Shown: positions 9,876-18,223 of the stretch, in pieces
How positions within the stretch are numbered: the first letter of the stretch is position 1
How the letters are laid out: each line of letters opens with the position of its first letter
Origin: CBDCEG01 sp965215775
Lineage (GTDB): Bacteria; Pseudomonadota; Gammaproteobacteria; Cardiobacteriales; Ostreibacteriaceae
DNA length: 64,000 nt
Direction: 5' to 3'
Assembly (NCBI GenBank): GCA_965215775.1
Contig: CBDCEG010000029.1
Location: forward strand, 1 to 64,000
The notes under the pieces: generated by a model
Seen by the model: only the letters and a program-made list of their open reading frames with translations
Database searches by the model: none
What the model was told of the DNA's origin: nothing
Position numbers and translations under genes: made by a program

Positions 9876-11669
9876 ATGAAAAATATCAGAAACTTCTCAA
9901 TTATTGCACACATTGACCATGGTAAATCAACACTTTCAGATAGGTTAATTCAAACTTGTGGCGGACTTAGTGAAAGAGAAATGGAAAGCCAAGTCCTTGA
10001 TTCTATGGATCTAGAACGAGAGCGTGGAATTACAATCAAGGCACAAAGTGTTACTTTGGACTATAAAGCAAAAAATGGAGAAACTTATCAGTTAAACTTT
10101 ATTGATACTCCAGGGCATGTTGATTTTTCTTATGAAGTTTCTCGCTCTTTGGCCGCGTGTGAAGGTGCTTTGTTAGTTGTTGATGCTGCTCAAGGTGTTG
10201 AAGCACAATCTGTTGCAAATTGTTATACTGCAATTGAGCAAAATGTTGAAATACTTCCTGTTATAAACAAAATTGATTTACCATCCGCAGAACCAGAACG
10301 AGTTTGTGAAGAAATTGAAGATATTGTAGGAATTGAAGCGACTGATGCACCTTATGTAAGTGCAAAAACTGGGCAAGGAATTGATGAGTTATTAGAAAGA
10401 TTAGTTGATTTTATTCCAGCTCCACAAGGCAACCCTGATGGAACTTTAAAAGCTTTAATTATTGACTCTTGGTTTGATAGTTATGTTGGTGTGGTTTCAC
10501 TTATTCGTATAATTGATGGAAGCATAAAGAAAAAACAAAAAATAAAAATTTTCTCAACAAAAGAAAATTACACAGTTGATAAAGTAGGTATTTTTACACC
10601 CAAAAATGTAGAAGTTGATGAATTAAAAGCAGGTCAAGTTGGATATTTAATAACAGGAATGAAAGAAATTGATGGTGCGCCAGTTGGAGATACCATTGTT
10701 AATTCTGCTGATAATGATGCAGAACCTTTACCGGGTTTTGAAAAAGTTCAATCGCGTGTTTTTGCAGGAATGTTCCCAGTTAGTTCTGAAGATTATGAAC
10801 GACTTCGTGAAGCATTACAAAAACTTAGGTTAAATGATTCTTCTATTTTCTATGAACCTGAAACCTCAACCGCTCTTGGGTTTGGCTTTAGATGTGGGTT
10901 TTTAGGAATGTTACATATGGAAATAATCCAAGAACGCTTAGAGCGAGAGTATGACTTGGATTTGATTACTACTGCTCCAACTGTAATTTACGAAGTTGAG
11001 AGGAAAGATGGAACAGTTTTAAAAATTGATAATCCAGCAAACCTTCCAGATCCAGTAGATATTGCGGAAATTCGTGAGCCAATAATTATTGCTAATATAT
11101 TAGTTCCTAAAGATTTTTTGGGTGCTGTTATTGGTCTTTGTATTGAAAAACGCGGAGTGCAAAAAGATATGCAATTTTCTGGTAACCAAGTTCAGCTTAA
11201 TTTTGAAATGCCAATGAATGAAGTTGTGCTTGATTTCTTTGATAGATTAAAATCAGTTTCTAAAGGATTTGCTTCATTTGATTACTCATTTGTAAGGTTT
11301 TCAGCTTCAGCCCTTACAAAATTAGATATTCTAATTAATGGAGAAAAAGTTGATGCACTAGCTCTAATTGTCCACTCTGACCAAGTTCAATATAAGGGTA
11401 GAGATTTGGTTTCAAAGATGAAAGAAATTATACCAAGGCAAATGTTTGAAGTTGCAATTCAAGCTGCAATTGGTGGAAATATTATTGCCCGCTCAACAGT
11501 TAAAGCACTTAGAAAGAATGTTTTAGCAAAATGTTATGGTGGAGATATTTCAAGAAAGAAAAAACTACTAGAGAAACAGAAAAAAGGTAAAAAAAGAATG
11601 AAGTCAATTGGTAAAGTTGATATTCCACAAGAAGCTTTTTTGGCAGTTTTAAAAACAGATAATAAATAA
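9876..11669 (+). CDS. lepA: Elongation factor 4 (LepA), ribosome-associated GTPase
   Basis: LepA/EF4 is a translational GTPase that acts on ribosomes and supports translation under ionic or other stress. The 597-residue length is normal. G1 is AHIDHGKST (11-19), G3 is DTPGH (77-81) and G4 is NKID (131-134). The later part has the EF-G-like domains and the LepA-specific basic C-terminus (KKKLLEKQKKGKKRMKSIG). The gene is followed after 12 bp by lepB, the usual lepA-lepB arrangement in Gammaproteobacteria. The ribosome binding site is poor: only A/T-rich sequence precedes ATG 9876. A TATAAT promoter element lies 39 bp upstream. Confidence 0.97.
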   Translation: MKNIRNFSIIAHIDHGKSTLSDRLIQTCGGLSEREMESQVLDSMDLERERGITIKAQSVTLDYKAKNGETYQLNFIDTPGHVDFSYEVSRSLAACEGALLVVDAAQGVEAQSVANCYTAIEQNVEILPVINKIDLPSAEPERVCEEIEDIVGIEATDAPYVSAKTGQGIDELLERLVDFIPAPQGNPDGTLKALIIDSWFDSYVGVVSLIRIIDGSIKKKQKIKIFSTKENYTVDKVGIFTPKNVEVDELKAGQVGYLITGMKEIDGAPVGDTIVNSADNDAEPLPGFEKVQSRVFAGMFPVSSEDYERLREALQKLRLNDSSIFYEPETSTALGFGFRCGFLGMLHMEIIQERLEREYDLDLITTAPTVIYEVERKDGTVLKIDNPANLPDPVDIAEIREPIIIANILVPKDFLGAVIGLCIEKRGVQKDMQFSGNQVQLNFEMPMNEVVLDFFDRLKSVSKGFASFDYSFVRFSASALTKLDILINGEKVDALALIVHSDQVQYKGRDLVSKMKEIIPRQMFEVAIQAAIGGNIIARSTVKALRKNVLAKCYGGDISRKKKLLEKQKKGKKRMKSIGKVDIPQEAFLAVLKTDNK

Positions 11670-11681
11670 AGAGAGGAACTT

Positions 11682-12569
11682 ATGTTAGATTCGTTAAGAG
11701 ATTATTTTGAAATTTTTATAGTTATTTTATTTTTAATATCTATGGTTTGTTATTTTGGCTATAAATTATTCCTTGAAAAAAGTGTGAAGCTAGGTGCGGC
11801 AACAATTATGTCAAGAGTTGACAGCCCACAGCTTTCAAAAAAAGCAAGAAAGAAACTAAAACATAACGCAATAAATTCCCAACTTAAAGGTTTTATTCCA
11901 AAATTCTTTTACTTTTTTGCAGATTTATTTTGGGTACTTTTCTTAGTTGTTGGAATTAGAAGTTTTATTTATGAACCTTTTGTAATTCCTTCAAAATCAA
12001 TGAAACCTGGGCTTTTAATTGGAGATATTGTTTTAGTAAATAAATTTACTTATGGTATTAAATTACCAATTATAGGAACTAAAATAACCACAGGAAGCAA
12101 AGTTCAACGAGGAGATGTTGTTGTTTTTAAATACCCTAAAGACCCTAAAATATCATATATAAAAAGAGCTATTGGATTACCTGGTGATAAAATTTTTTAC
12201 GATAATGATAATCTAACAATTAATGGTAAGAAAATTGCCCTTAAGAAAGTTGGCGAAGCAAAAGGTAATGCAGTTGGTTCAAATAATACTGGTAAAAGTT
12301 ATGATGTTTATGAAGAGAATTTATTTGGTGTTACTCATACAATAAGACTTGATAAATCAAATCCAACTATCTATCCAAATACTGATTTAATTGTCCCTGA
12401 AGGTCAGTTATTTGTTATGGGAGATAATCGTGATGAATCTGGAGATAGCCGAGCTTTTAGATTTATGCCACTAGAAAATTTAATTGGACGAGGCGATAGA
12501 ATAGCTTTGAACTGGAGATGTTTAGCCTTTAAAGGAAATTGTGATAGGTTTTTTAAACAGCTTAAATAG
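11682..12569 (+). CDS. lepB: Signal peptidase I
   Basis: Signal peptidase I removes Sec and Tat signal peptides at the periplasmic face of the inner membrane. The 295-residue protein has two N-terminal membrane segments (about 8-28 and 77-97) separated by a basic cytoplasmic loop. Ser106 in PSKSMKP and Lys161 in YIKRAIGLPGD form the catalytic dyad, and box E is GDNRDESGDSR. A GAGAGGAAC ribosome site precedes ATG 11682. It follows lepA by 12 bp and is followed by a second, smaller signal peptidase gene with which it shares long stretches of near-identical DNA. Confidence 0.95.
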   Translation: MLDSLRDYFEIFIVILFLISMVCYFGYKLFLEKSVKLGAATIMSRVDSPQLSKKARKKLKHNAINSQLKGFIPKFFYFFADLFWVLFLVVGIRSFIYEPFVIPSKSMKPGLLIGDIVLVNKFTYGIKLPIIGTKITTGSKVQRGDVVVFKYPKDPKISYIKRAIGLPGDKIFYDNDNLTINGKKIALKKVGEAKGNAVGSNNTGKSYDVYEENLFGVTHTIRLDKSNPTIYPNTDLIVPEGQLFVMGDNRDESGDSRAFRFMPLENLIGRGDRIALNWRCLAFKGNCDRFFKQLK

Positions 12570-12587
12570 AAATTAGTTGTAAATAAA

Positions 12588-13253
12588 ATGAAGAAAATAT
12601 TTTTAGGAACTTTACTTATAATAACTTTGTTAGTTATTGCTTTCATTAGTGTTTATAACCTTTTTACAATTCCAACAAAATCTTTAAAACCTAATATTAT
12701 TATAAATGATATTGTTATGGTAAATCGTCATACATATGGGTTCAAGCTTCCATTTACAGATATACAATTATTTAATGGGAAGTCTATAGAAAGAGGTGAG
12801 CTTATTGCTTTTAAGTATCCAAAAAATACCAGAATAATTTACTTAAAAAGAGTTATTGGATTACCCAATGATAAAATTTTTTACGATAATGATAATCTAA
12901 CAATTAATGGTAAAAAAATTCCTCTCAAAAAAATTGGCGAAGCAAAAGGTAATGCAGTTGGTTCAAATAATACAGGTAAAAGTTATGATGTTTACGAAGA
13001 GAATTTATTTGGTGTTAAGTATAGTATTAGACATAACAAAGCAAACCCAACTATCTATCCAAATACTAATTTAATTGTCCCTGATGGTCAGTTATTTGTT
13101 ATGGGAGATAATCGTGATGAATCTGGAGATAGCCGAGCTTTTGGATTTGTTCCTATTGGACATTTAATAGGAAGAGTTAAAAAAATATTAATAAATAAAG
13201 ACTGTTTATTATTCAAAGGGAATTGCGATAGGTTTTTAAAACCATTAAAATAA
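12588..13253 (+). CDS. Second, shorter signal peptidase I-like protein
   Basis: This is a paralogue of the preceding LepB: 221 residues with a single N-terminal membrane segment (about 4-24) instead of two. The Ser-Lys dyad is present as Ser32 in PTKSLKP and Lys87 in YLKRVIGLP, and box E GDNRDESGDSR is unchanged, so it is probably active. The usual Met after the catalytic Ser is Leu here. The central part (about 12846-13140) is nearly identical at DNA level to 12160-12452 of lepB, whereas both ends have diverged. It lies 18 bp after lepB, likely in the same transcript. It may process a subset of precursors, but the sequence does not show which. Confidence 0.88.
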   Translation: MKKIFLGTLLIITLLVIAFISVYNLFTIPTKSLKPNIIINDIVMVNRHTYGFKLPFTDIQLFNGKSIERGELIAFKYPKNTRIIYLKRVIGLPNDKIFYDNDNLTINGKKIPLKKIGEAKGNAVGSNNTGKSYDVYEENLFGVKYSIRHNKANPTIYPNTNLIVPDGQLFVMGDNRDESGDSRAFGFVPIGHLIGRVKKILINKDCLLFKGNCDRFLKPLK

Positions 13254-13273
13254 ATAATAGTAGTCCTAATAAT

Positions 13274-13768
13274 ATGAAGAAAATATTATGGTTTTTTATA
13301 TTTTTTTCAGTTATTTTTGTATTAATTATCTTAGTTAATCAACAGATGATTATGCACCCACAAAAAAGAGAGCTTCAAAGCTATCATTTTGATTGGTTGG
13401 ATCATTCACAAAAACACGGGATGAAAATTGAAAAGTATAGCAGTGCTAATAACACTCCTTATCTTATTGTTTCTCTTCCACAAAACTATATAAAATCAAA
13501 ACGGCAGTTACTTCTGAAAAAACAATTGAAAAGTAATATTAAAACAGTTACAAAGTCTGTTTTAGTTCTTTTACATGGAAAAAATGGACGGAAAGAGGAC
13601 TTGCTTCCTGTTGCTGAACGTTATATTTCTTTAGGTTTTATTTGTATTTTGCCAGACCTACCAAGGCATGGTGATAGTCAAATAAATACACTTTACTATG
13701 CAACAACACCAAAAGAGCAAAGCTATGTGGATGAGGTGTTAAAAGATGCATCTCAATACATAAAAGCT
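13274..13768 (+). pseudogene. Alpha/beta hydrolase, 5' fragment (split by IS30-type element)
   Basis: These 165 codons encode an N-terminal membrane anchor (about 5-22) and the first half of an alpha/beta hydrolase. VLVLLHGKNG forms the oxyanion-hole strand, and LPDLPRHGDS is the next conserved loop. The frame runs into an insertion sequence after YIKA, and read-through ends at 13837 within the element. The C-terminal half, with the catalytic Ser, Asp and His, resumes at about 14860 in a different frame phase. Joined, the two parts give about 319 residues with no other lesion, so the insertion appears recent. The family resembles membrane-anchored serine hydrolases such as BEM46-type or lysophospholipase-like proteins; the substrate is unknown. 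Confidence 0.85.
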
Positions 13769-13777
13769 AGATTCTAC

Positions 13778-14740
13778 CTACAAGTGCAACTTTTCAAGTT
13801 CAGCTTGAAAGACTTCATTTGGGGTTTTAAATCCTAGTCGTTTTCGTGGTCTATTATTAATAAGTTCTACAAAATAAGCAAGGTCTTCATCAGAAACATT
13901 ATTAAAATCAGTGCCTTTGGGGATAAATTCTCGGAGCAAACCGTTGGTATTTTCATTAGTTCCTCTTTCCCAAGGTGAGTAAGCGTGTGCAAAATAAACA
14001 TTCATTTTTACTTGTTTTTCAATCTCTTGGTGTAAAGAAAACTCTTTGCCATTATCGTATGTCATGCTTATTCGTAACTCATTTGGTAAGTCCTTGAAAT
14101 CTTTAACTGTAGCTTCTAAAATAGCTTTTGCGGTTGATTTTTTCACTTTGGAAGCTATTAATTTACCACTTTTTCTTTCAACATTTGTAACTATCGCGCC
14201 TTGGTGATTTTTACCGACAATTGTGTCTCCTTCCCAATGTCCAACTTCTTCTCTAAGCTCAATATTTTGCGGTCTTTCATCAATCATTCTACGATCTTTT
14301 ATTTGATATTTTTCTTTTCTATCATGTTGATATTTCTTACCTTTTCTTCTAAAATACATCTTAACTAATTTTGGGTGATACTTATAAACAAATTGATAAA
14401 TAGTCTCGTGGCAAATCGATTCTTGCGCCTCCTCTCGCCACTTTCCAGAAATTTGTTCTGGCGACCAATGTTGCTCTATTTTTATCAAAATATATTTCTC
14501 TAAAATACTATCAGGTAATATCCTAACATGCTTATTTGCAATAGATTTCCTCTTGGAAACTTTCTCCCATGCCTCTTCACCAACAAAGGTTTCTGCGTTT
14601 TTATTATTTTTTATGCAGCGGTATATTGTAGTCTTATTTTTGCCTAGTTTTATCGCTATTTCACAAGGATTATAATTCTCCTCAAGCAATGTTTCAATTT
14701 TTGTCATATCAGTTCTGGTTAATTGTGTGTATTTTTTCAT
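13778..14740 (-). CDS. IS30-family transposase
   Basis: The 320-residue transposase has an N-terminal helix-turn-helix of the IS30 type (NPCEIAIKLGKNKTTIYRCI, about 24-43). A DDE core follows: Asp172 in GHWEGDTIVG, Asp229 in MTYDNGKEF and Glu263 in ERGTNENTNG. All catalytic residues are present and the frame is intact, so the element is likely still mobile. The stop codon lies within the left terminal repeat, as is usual for compact IS elements. The spacing of the motifs and the GTNENTNGLLR signature fit IS30 rather than the IS3 or IS481 groups. Confidence 0.95.
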   Translation of the reverse strand: MKKYTQLTRTDMTKIETLLEENYNPCEIAIKLGKNKTTIYRCIKNNKNAETFVGEEAWEKVSKRKSIANKHVRILPDSILEKYILIKIEQHWSPEQISGKWREEAQESICHETIYQFVYKYHPKLVKMYFRRKGKKYQHDRKEKYQIKDRRMIDERPQNIELREEVGHWEGDTIVGKNHQGAIVTNVERKSGKLIASKVKKSTAKAILEATVKDFKDLPNELRISMTYDNGKEFSLHQEIEKQVKMNVYFAHAYSPWERGTNENTNGLLREFIPKGTDFNNVSDEDLAYFVELINNRPRKRLGFKTPNEVFQAELEKLHL

Positions 14741-14767
14741 AATGTTATTATCTTAGTTAATAAAAAT

Positions 14768-14823
14768 AAAAATAACTAGTTCCAAATTAAAACCTAAAAA
14801 TAACTAGTTCCAAATTAAAACCT
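14768..14823. repeat. Two tandem copies of a 28-bp unit at the IS30 right end
   Basis: A 28-bp unit (AAAAATAACTAGTTCCAAAT followed by TAAAACCT) is repeated exactly at 14768-14795 and 14796-14823, and a partial third copy (AAAAATAAAA) leads into the right terminal repeat. It lies between the transposase start and the IS end, where the transposase promoter would be. Confidence 0.85.
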
Positions 14824-14859
14824 AAAAATAAAATTTAGTTGCACTTCGGTTTAGAAACC

Positions 14860-15324
14860 AGGAAACTTGATAACTTATATATTTGGGGTATGTCATTGGG
14901 TGGTGCTTTTGCTATACAAACAGTGGCTCACTCAAAGTATAAATTCAAAAAAATGATTTTAGTTTCAACTTTTGAACAGCTTGATAAAGTCCTAAAAGAC
15001 AAATCTTCTACACTTTTTGGTTCTGCTATTGGCGGTTTACTTTATTCTGGTTTAGAGCAAAGTTTGGAGCTATTTTATGACTTCAGCCCAAGCTCATCAA
15101 ACTCTGCAAAAATTGCTAAAAATATAGACATTCCTATATATCAAATTCATGGGGGAAAAGATAAACTCATTTCTGCAAAACAAGGAAAAGAACTATTTGA
15201 AAACTTTGCATCTAAACAGAAAACTTTTGCCTTAGATACTGACGGTGACCACCATAATATTTTGATAACAAAATATCAGTTTTTTAAAGAAAGTAGTTTG
15301 TTTCTTTTAGATTTAGATTATTAA
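14860..15324 (+). pseudogene. Alpha/beta hydrolase, 3' fragment
   Basis: This is the C-terminal half of the hydrolase split by the IS30-type element. It holds the nucleophile elbow GMSLGG, the acid Asp in GGKDKLIS and the catalytic His in DGDHHNIL. The protein could only be made from an internal start (TTG at 14839, inside the IS end), giving a fragment without the oxyanion strand, so it is unlikely to work. No stop or frameshift has accumulated in this half, which again suggests that the interruption is young. Confidence 0.85.
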
Positions 15325-15383
15325 GAAAGCATAATTAATATTATTTATGAAGTATTGGAGTAAGATTTATGTATGGTTGTCTA

Positions 15384-15523
15384 ATATTTGATTATTTAAA
15401 AACACCAAATCAGTAAAGTTAGTATAAACCACCTCCCTGCGGTTACTCCTCCTTTAAAGGAGGAGAGTTTTAAGAGCAGATTTAATATTGCAAAAGCGTG
15501 ATTTATCAAGACTAAAAAAACAA
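15384..15523. repeat. 140-bp dispersed repeat, copy A
   Basis: This block matches 16789-16928 in the same orientation with about ten mismatches in 140 bp; weaker similarity extends about 12 bp further upstream in both copies. It contains a perfect 20-bp palindrome CTCCTCCTTTAAAGGAGGAG (15446-15465) next to CCACCTCCCTGCGG, and a second near-palindrome CGTGATTTATCAAG. No ORF is present. The composition is much richer in G+C than the surroundings. REP-like or MITE-like non-autonomous mobile DNA is the likeliest explanation. Confidence 0.85.
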
Positions 15524-15543
15524 ACTACACAAAACAATTCAAC

Positions 15544-15554
15544 AAGTTATAATA
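15544..15554 (+). promoter_or_regulatory. Putative -10 element for the lipoprotein gene
   Basis: AAGTTATAATA with TATAAT at 15548-15553, 40 bp before ATG 15594, is the same 11-mer seen upstream of lepA and the DsbA-like gene. It starts 20 bp after the 140-bp repeat. No good -35 box is visible. Confidence 0.4.
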
Positions 15555-15593
15555 ATATTTTCAGTGCTAAAAAAATAAAGGTAAAAAAAGATT

Positions 15594-16756
15594 ATGAAAA
15601 CAAACACTTCAACAAATTCTCCAGCTAACAAGTTCATATTTACAAAACTAATAAAACTCACAACAATAATATTTATCTCATTAATATTACAAAACTGTGC
15701 CACGGCAGATACAACTTCCCAAAAAGATACTAAGAAAGTTGCTGGTAAAGGTAGCAAAATGACAATATTAAAAAACAAACCAATGTATTATTTACGAGTT
15801 TCTAAGGATTAGCTAGATTTCTATTTAAATTTAATGGAGAAGAAATATCAGAATCATATAATAAATATAATTCAGGTGCTACAGACTATTTTATCAATGA
15901 CTTTATAACAAGTGGTAAAAATACATTTTCTATCACAACTTTCGCAAGACCTGAAGATAACTTTATAATAGATAAAGAAGCAGTTGCAACAGCTCAAATA
16001 ATCCTAAAAACTCCTTATAAAAAAGAAGTGGTAATTGCAGAAATTAATTATGAGAATAATCAAGCAGCCAGCCCTATGGTAGGTGTTTATTGGGTTCCAG
16101 CAGATGAAAAAGCAGATAAAATAATAAAAACAGATAAGAAAAATTATGCTGATGATGTGGTTGTGAAATTATCCAAACTACAAATAATCCAAAGAACTAC
16201 CTATCAAGCTGAAAAAATATCAGGAATAACTGCCAGACAAACAGTAGAATTACAAACACCTTTTCCCCGCTGGGCATACCTAGATGGTGAGGATATTATG
16301 CAAGGAGCTGGAGAGTTTTATTATATAAAAGGTCTAGGTTATGAAAATAATAAACCAACACCAAAATATTATGAGCTAAAGAACCGCCCAGAGATACAGG
16401 AGCTGTTTGATATATGTGATGGGATGGTGGCTAAATTAGATAAGATGGATATAAAAGGCTTTGTAGATATGTTTGAGCTTAGAAATAAAGAGATGGATAT
16501 CGCTACTTATAATAGTTCAGGCTCTAGTGCGAGAGGACTTTTTGAAGACTTAAAAACTAACTTAACAGATGGTAATTTTAAATTAGATACAGGAGCTTGT
16601 AGAAAACAACCAATGTTAATATCAGACACAGGTAAAACCATACAGATTAATGGTTCTATTTGGCTTAATGGAATTGGGAGAAATGCAGGATTTTTAAATA
16701 CTTGGTATGATGTTAAATTCAGCAGAATAAATGGTAAATGGGTAATAACTAAATAA
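15594..16756 (+). pseudogene. Predicted lipoprotein with one internal frameshift
   Basis: ATG 15594 opens a signal peptide with a lipobox (SLILQNC), but the frame stops at 15810-15812 after LRVSKD. Reading on one phase earlier, from GGATTAGCT at about 15806, gives an open frame down to 16756 that continues GLARFLFKFNGEEI. One missing base near AAGG at 15804-15808 explains both, and the restored product would be about 387 residues. The larger C-terminal part (IAEINYENNQAASPMVGVYW onward) has a conserved-looking beta-rich composition but no family I recognise. The gene is flanked on both sides by copies of a 140-bp repeat. It may be a true pseudogene, a phase-variable gene or a sequencing error. 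Confidence 0.75.
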
Positions 16757-16765
16757 TATAAACCT

Positions 16766-16788
16766 AAGGCAACCTTTGTGGTTGCCTT
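16766..16788 (+). terminator. Hairpin after the lipoprotein gene
   Basis: A perfect 9-bp stem (AAGGCAACC with GGTTGCCTT) has a 5-base loop, 10 bp after the stop codon. No T-run follows, so termination may be inefficient. Its sequence closely matches, in reverse orientation, the hairpin at 17109-17129. Confidence 0.5.
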
Positions 16789-16928
16789 ATATTTGATTAT
16801 TTAAAAACACCAAATCAGTAAAGTTAATATAAACCACCTCCCTGCGGGTACTCCTCCTTCAAAGGAGGAGAGTTTTAAGAGTGGATTTAATGTTATAAAG
16901 GCGTGATTTATCACGACTAAAAAAACAA
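16789..16928. repeat. 140-bp dispersed repeat, copy B
   Basis: This is the second copy of the 140-bp element, in direct orientation to 15384-15523. Here the 20-bp palindrome (16851-16870) carries one central change (TTT to TTC), while the other palindrome, CGTGATTTATCACG, is perfect. Mutations thus fall differently in the two copies. Together the repeats bracket the frameshifted lipoprotein gene. Confidence 0.85.
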
Positions 16929-17107
16929 TAGTATAAAATATGTTTTAAACTTAAAAAGTAATATATATTATCTAACTAATTTCACGACAGCCTTTATAAC
17001 TGCTTACATTTATAATTATATTTTTCAAAACTAAAAATGGCTTCGTTTCCTTTTCTCCAAAATAGAGTTTCACCTTTATTATATTTTCTATCTTTAATAA
17101 TTAATTT
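16929..17107. other. Gene-free spacer with a possible ORF remnant
   Basis: With copy B of the repeat this makes a 417-bp stretch without an intact gene. On the minus strand about 43 codons are open, ending at 16994, and read KLIIKDRKYNKGETLFWRKG and onward. There is no good start or ribosome site, so this may be the tail of a decayed gene. I recognise no family in it. Confidence 0.3.
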
Positions 17108-17108
17108 G

Positions 17109-17129
17109 GGCAACCACAAGGATTGCCTT
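17109..17129 (-). terminator. Hairpin downstream of the cysteine-synthase-like gene
   Basis: On the minus strand AAGGCAATCCTTGTGGTTGCC folds into a stem of five strong pairs (GGCAA with TTGCC) plus weaker inner pairs, about 45 bp after the stop codon. It is nearly the inverted copy of the hairpin at 16766-16788. No long T-run follows. Confidence 0.45.
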
Positions 17130-17173
17130 TACAATTTTGTATTTATTAAAATAAGCTGAAAATTTATCTTAAG

Positions 17174-18187
17174 CTAGACTTCCTTAACCTCAATTAGCTT
17201 AATATTTGTAGAAATAAAGTTATCTTTTATAGGTTCTTCTTTAAATAAATCTGTGCTGTGATATTTTTCATCATTATCTGTGAATATTGTTGCTACTACT
17301 GCATTGTCACCTAATTTATTTTGTGCTAAAACAGCTCCCAAAAAGTTAGCCCCAGAAGAAATTCCAAGCTTTAAACCTAGCTCTTTTGAAAGTTTTTGAG
17401 CCATACAAATTGCATCTCCATCATCAACTGCAATAATATTATCTAGTTTATTAAGTTTTAAAATTTCAGGAATAAATTCATCAGAAATGCCTTCAATTCT
17501 ATGTTTTCCAACCTTATGACCTGTTGATAGGGTAGGGGAGTTTTGTGGTTCTAATGGGTGGATTTTAGTATTTGGGCTAATTTCTCTAAAGTACTTACCA
17601 ACTCCCATAACAACGCCACCAGTTCCAACTCCTGCAACAAAAGCATCTAGTTGTTTTTCTTTTGAAAGAATTTGTTTTTCTATTTCTGGACCAGTGGTTT
17701 TATAATGTGATAAAACATTATCTTGATTTGTAAACTGGTTAGATAAAAAGCTTTTAGAGTCTGTTGCAGCTAAGTCTTTTGCTTTTTTAATACTTGCTAA
17801 AAACCCACCTTCTTCACGGCTAACAAGGATAATATTTGCCCCATATTTTTTTATAAGCTCTCGTCTTTCAACACTTAACCAGTCTGGCATAAAAATAGTA
17901 ACTTTATGACCAAGTAATTGACCAATTGCAGAAAGAGCTATTCCTGTATTTCCACTAGTTGCTTCAATTATATGTCCATCTTCTTTTAACTTACCACTTT
18001 CATAACCTTCTTTTATAATATTCAAAGCCATACGATCTTTAATGCTTCCAGATAAATTATCAAATTCGCATTTTGCATAAACTCTTCTTTTTATATTATT
18101 TATACTAAAATCAATAGCTAACATTTTAGTGTTACCAATTTTAGTTTCTATTTCCTTTAGTTTTTCTGTTATTTTAGTATTTTGCAT
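17174..18187 (-). CDS. Cysteine synthase / cystathionine beta-synthase family PLP enzyme
   Basis: The 337-residue protein belongs to the fold-type II PLP family that includes O-acetylserine sulfhydrylase (CysK, CysM) and cystathionine beta-synthase. Lys50 in SGSIKDR is the PLP Schiff-base lysine. The substrate loop is TSGNTG (77-82), the phosphate-binding loop is GVGTGG (186-191), and SSGANFLGA carries the Ser that contacts the pyridine nitrogen. The likely reaction is beta-replacement giving cysteine from an activated serine and sulfide. The exact substrate cannot be settled, so I give no symbol. It is last in a minus-strand series after a beta-lactamase-fold gene (36-bp gap). Confidence 0.88.
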   Translation of the reverse strand: MQNTKITEKLKEIETKIGNTKMLAIDFSINNIKRRVYAKCEFDNLSGSIKDRMALNIIKEGYESGKLKEDGHIIEATSGNTGIALSAIGQLLGHKVTIFMPDWLSVERRELIKKYGANIILVSREEGGFLASIKKAKDLAATDSKSFLSNQFTNQDNVLSHYKTTGPEIEKQILSKEKQLDAFVAGVGTGGVVMGVGKYFREISPNTKIHPLEPQNSPTLSTGHKVGKHRIEGISDEFIPEILKLNKLDNIIAVDDGDAICMAQKLSKELGLKLGISSGANFLGAVLAQNKLGDNAVVATIFTDNDEKYHSTDLFKEEPIKDNFISTNIKLIEVKEV

Positions 18188-18223
18188 ATTAATTATTTAT
18201 TTTATTTGTTTTTTTTGTGGTTA

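Larger units (their letters stand above)
13769..14859 (-). mobile_element. IS30-family insertion sequence
   Basis: The element of about 1.09 kb carries one intact transposase gene and interrupts an alpha/beta hydrolase gene. The two ends share inverted sequences with core AAGTGCAACT (13782-13791, and inverted at 14837-14846); an outer TTCTA also matches on both sides. The imperfect terminal repeats make the exact boundaries uncertain by a few bases. I placed them so that the hydrolase halves rejoin in frame as YIKA-RKLDN. No target-site duplication is obvious with these limits. The right end contains a 28-bp tandem duplication upstream of the transposase gene. Confidence 0.75.

Noticed and set aside
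15795..15815. Programmed -1 frameshift in the lipoprotein gene
   Set aside because: The site TCTAAGGATT lacks an X-XXY-YYZ heptamer and no downstream stem is evident, so mutation or error is likelier.
16994..17125. Small protein-coding gene on the minus strand
   Set aside because: About 43 codons only, no start with a ribosome site, and it overlaps a terminator-like hairpin.
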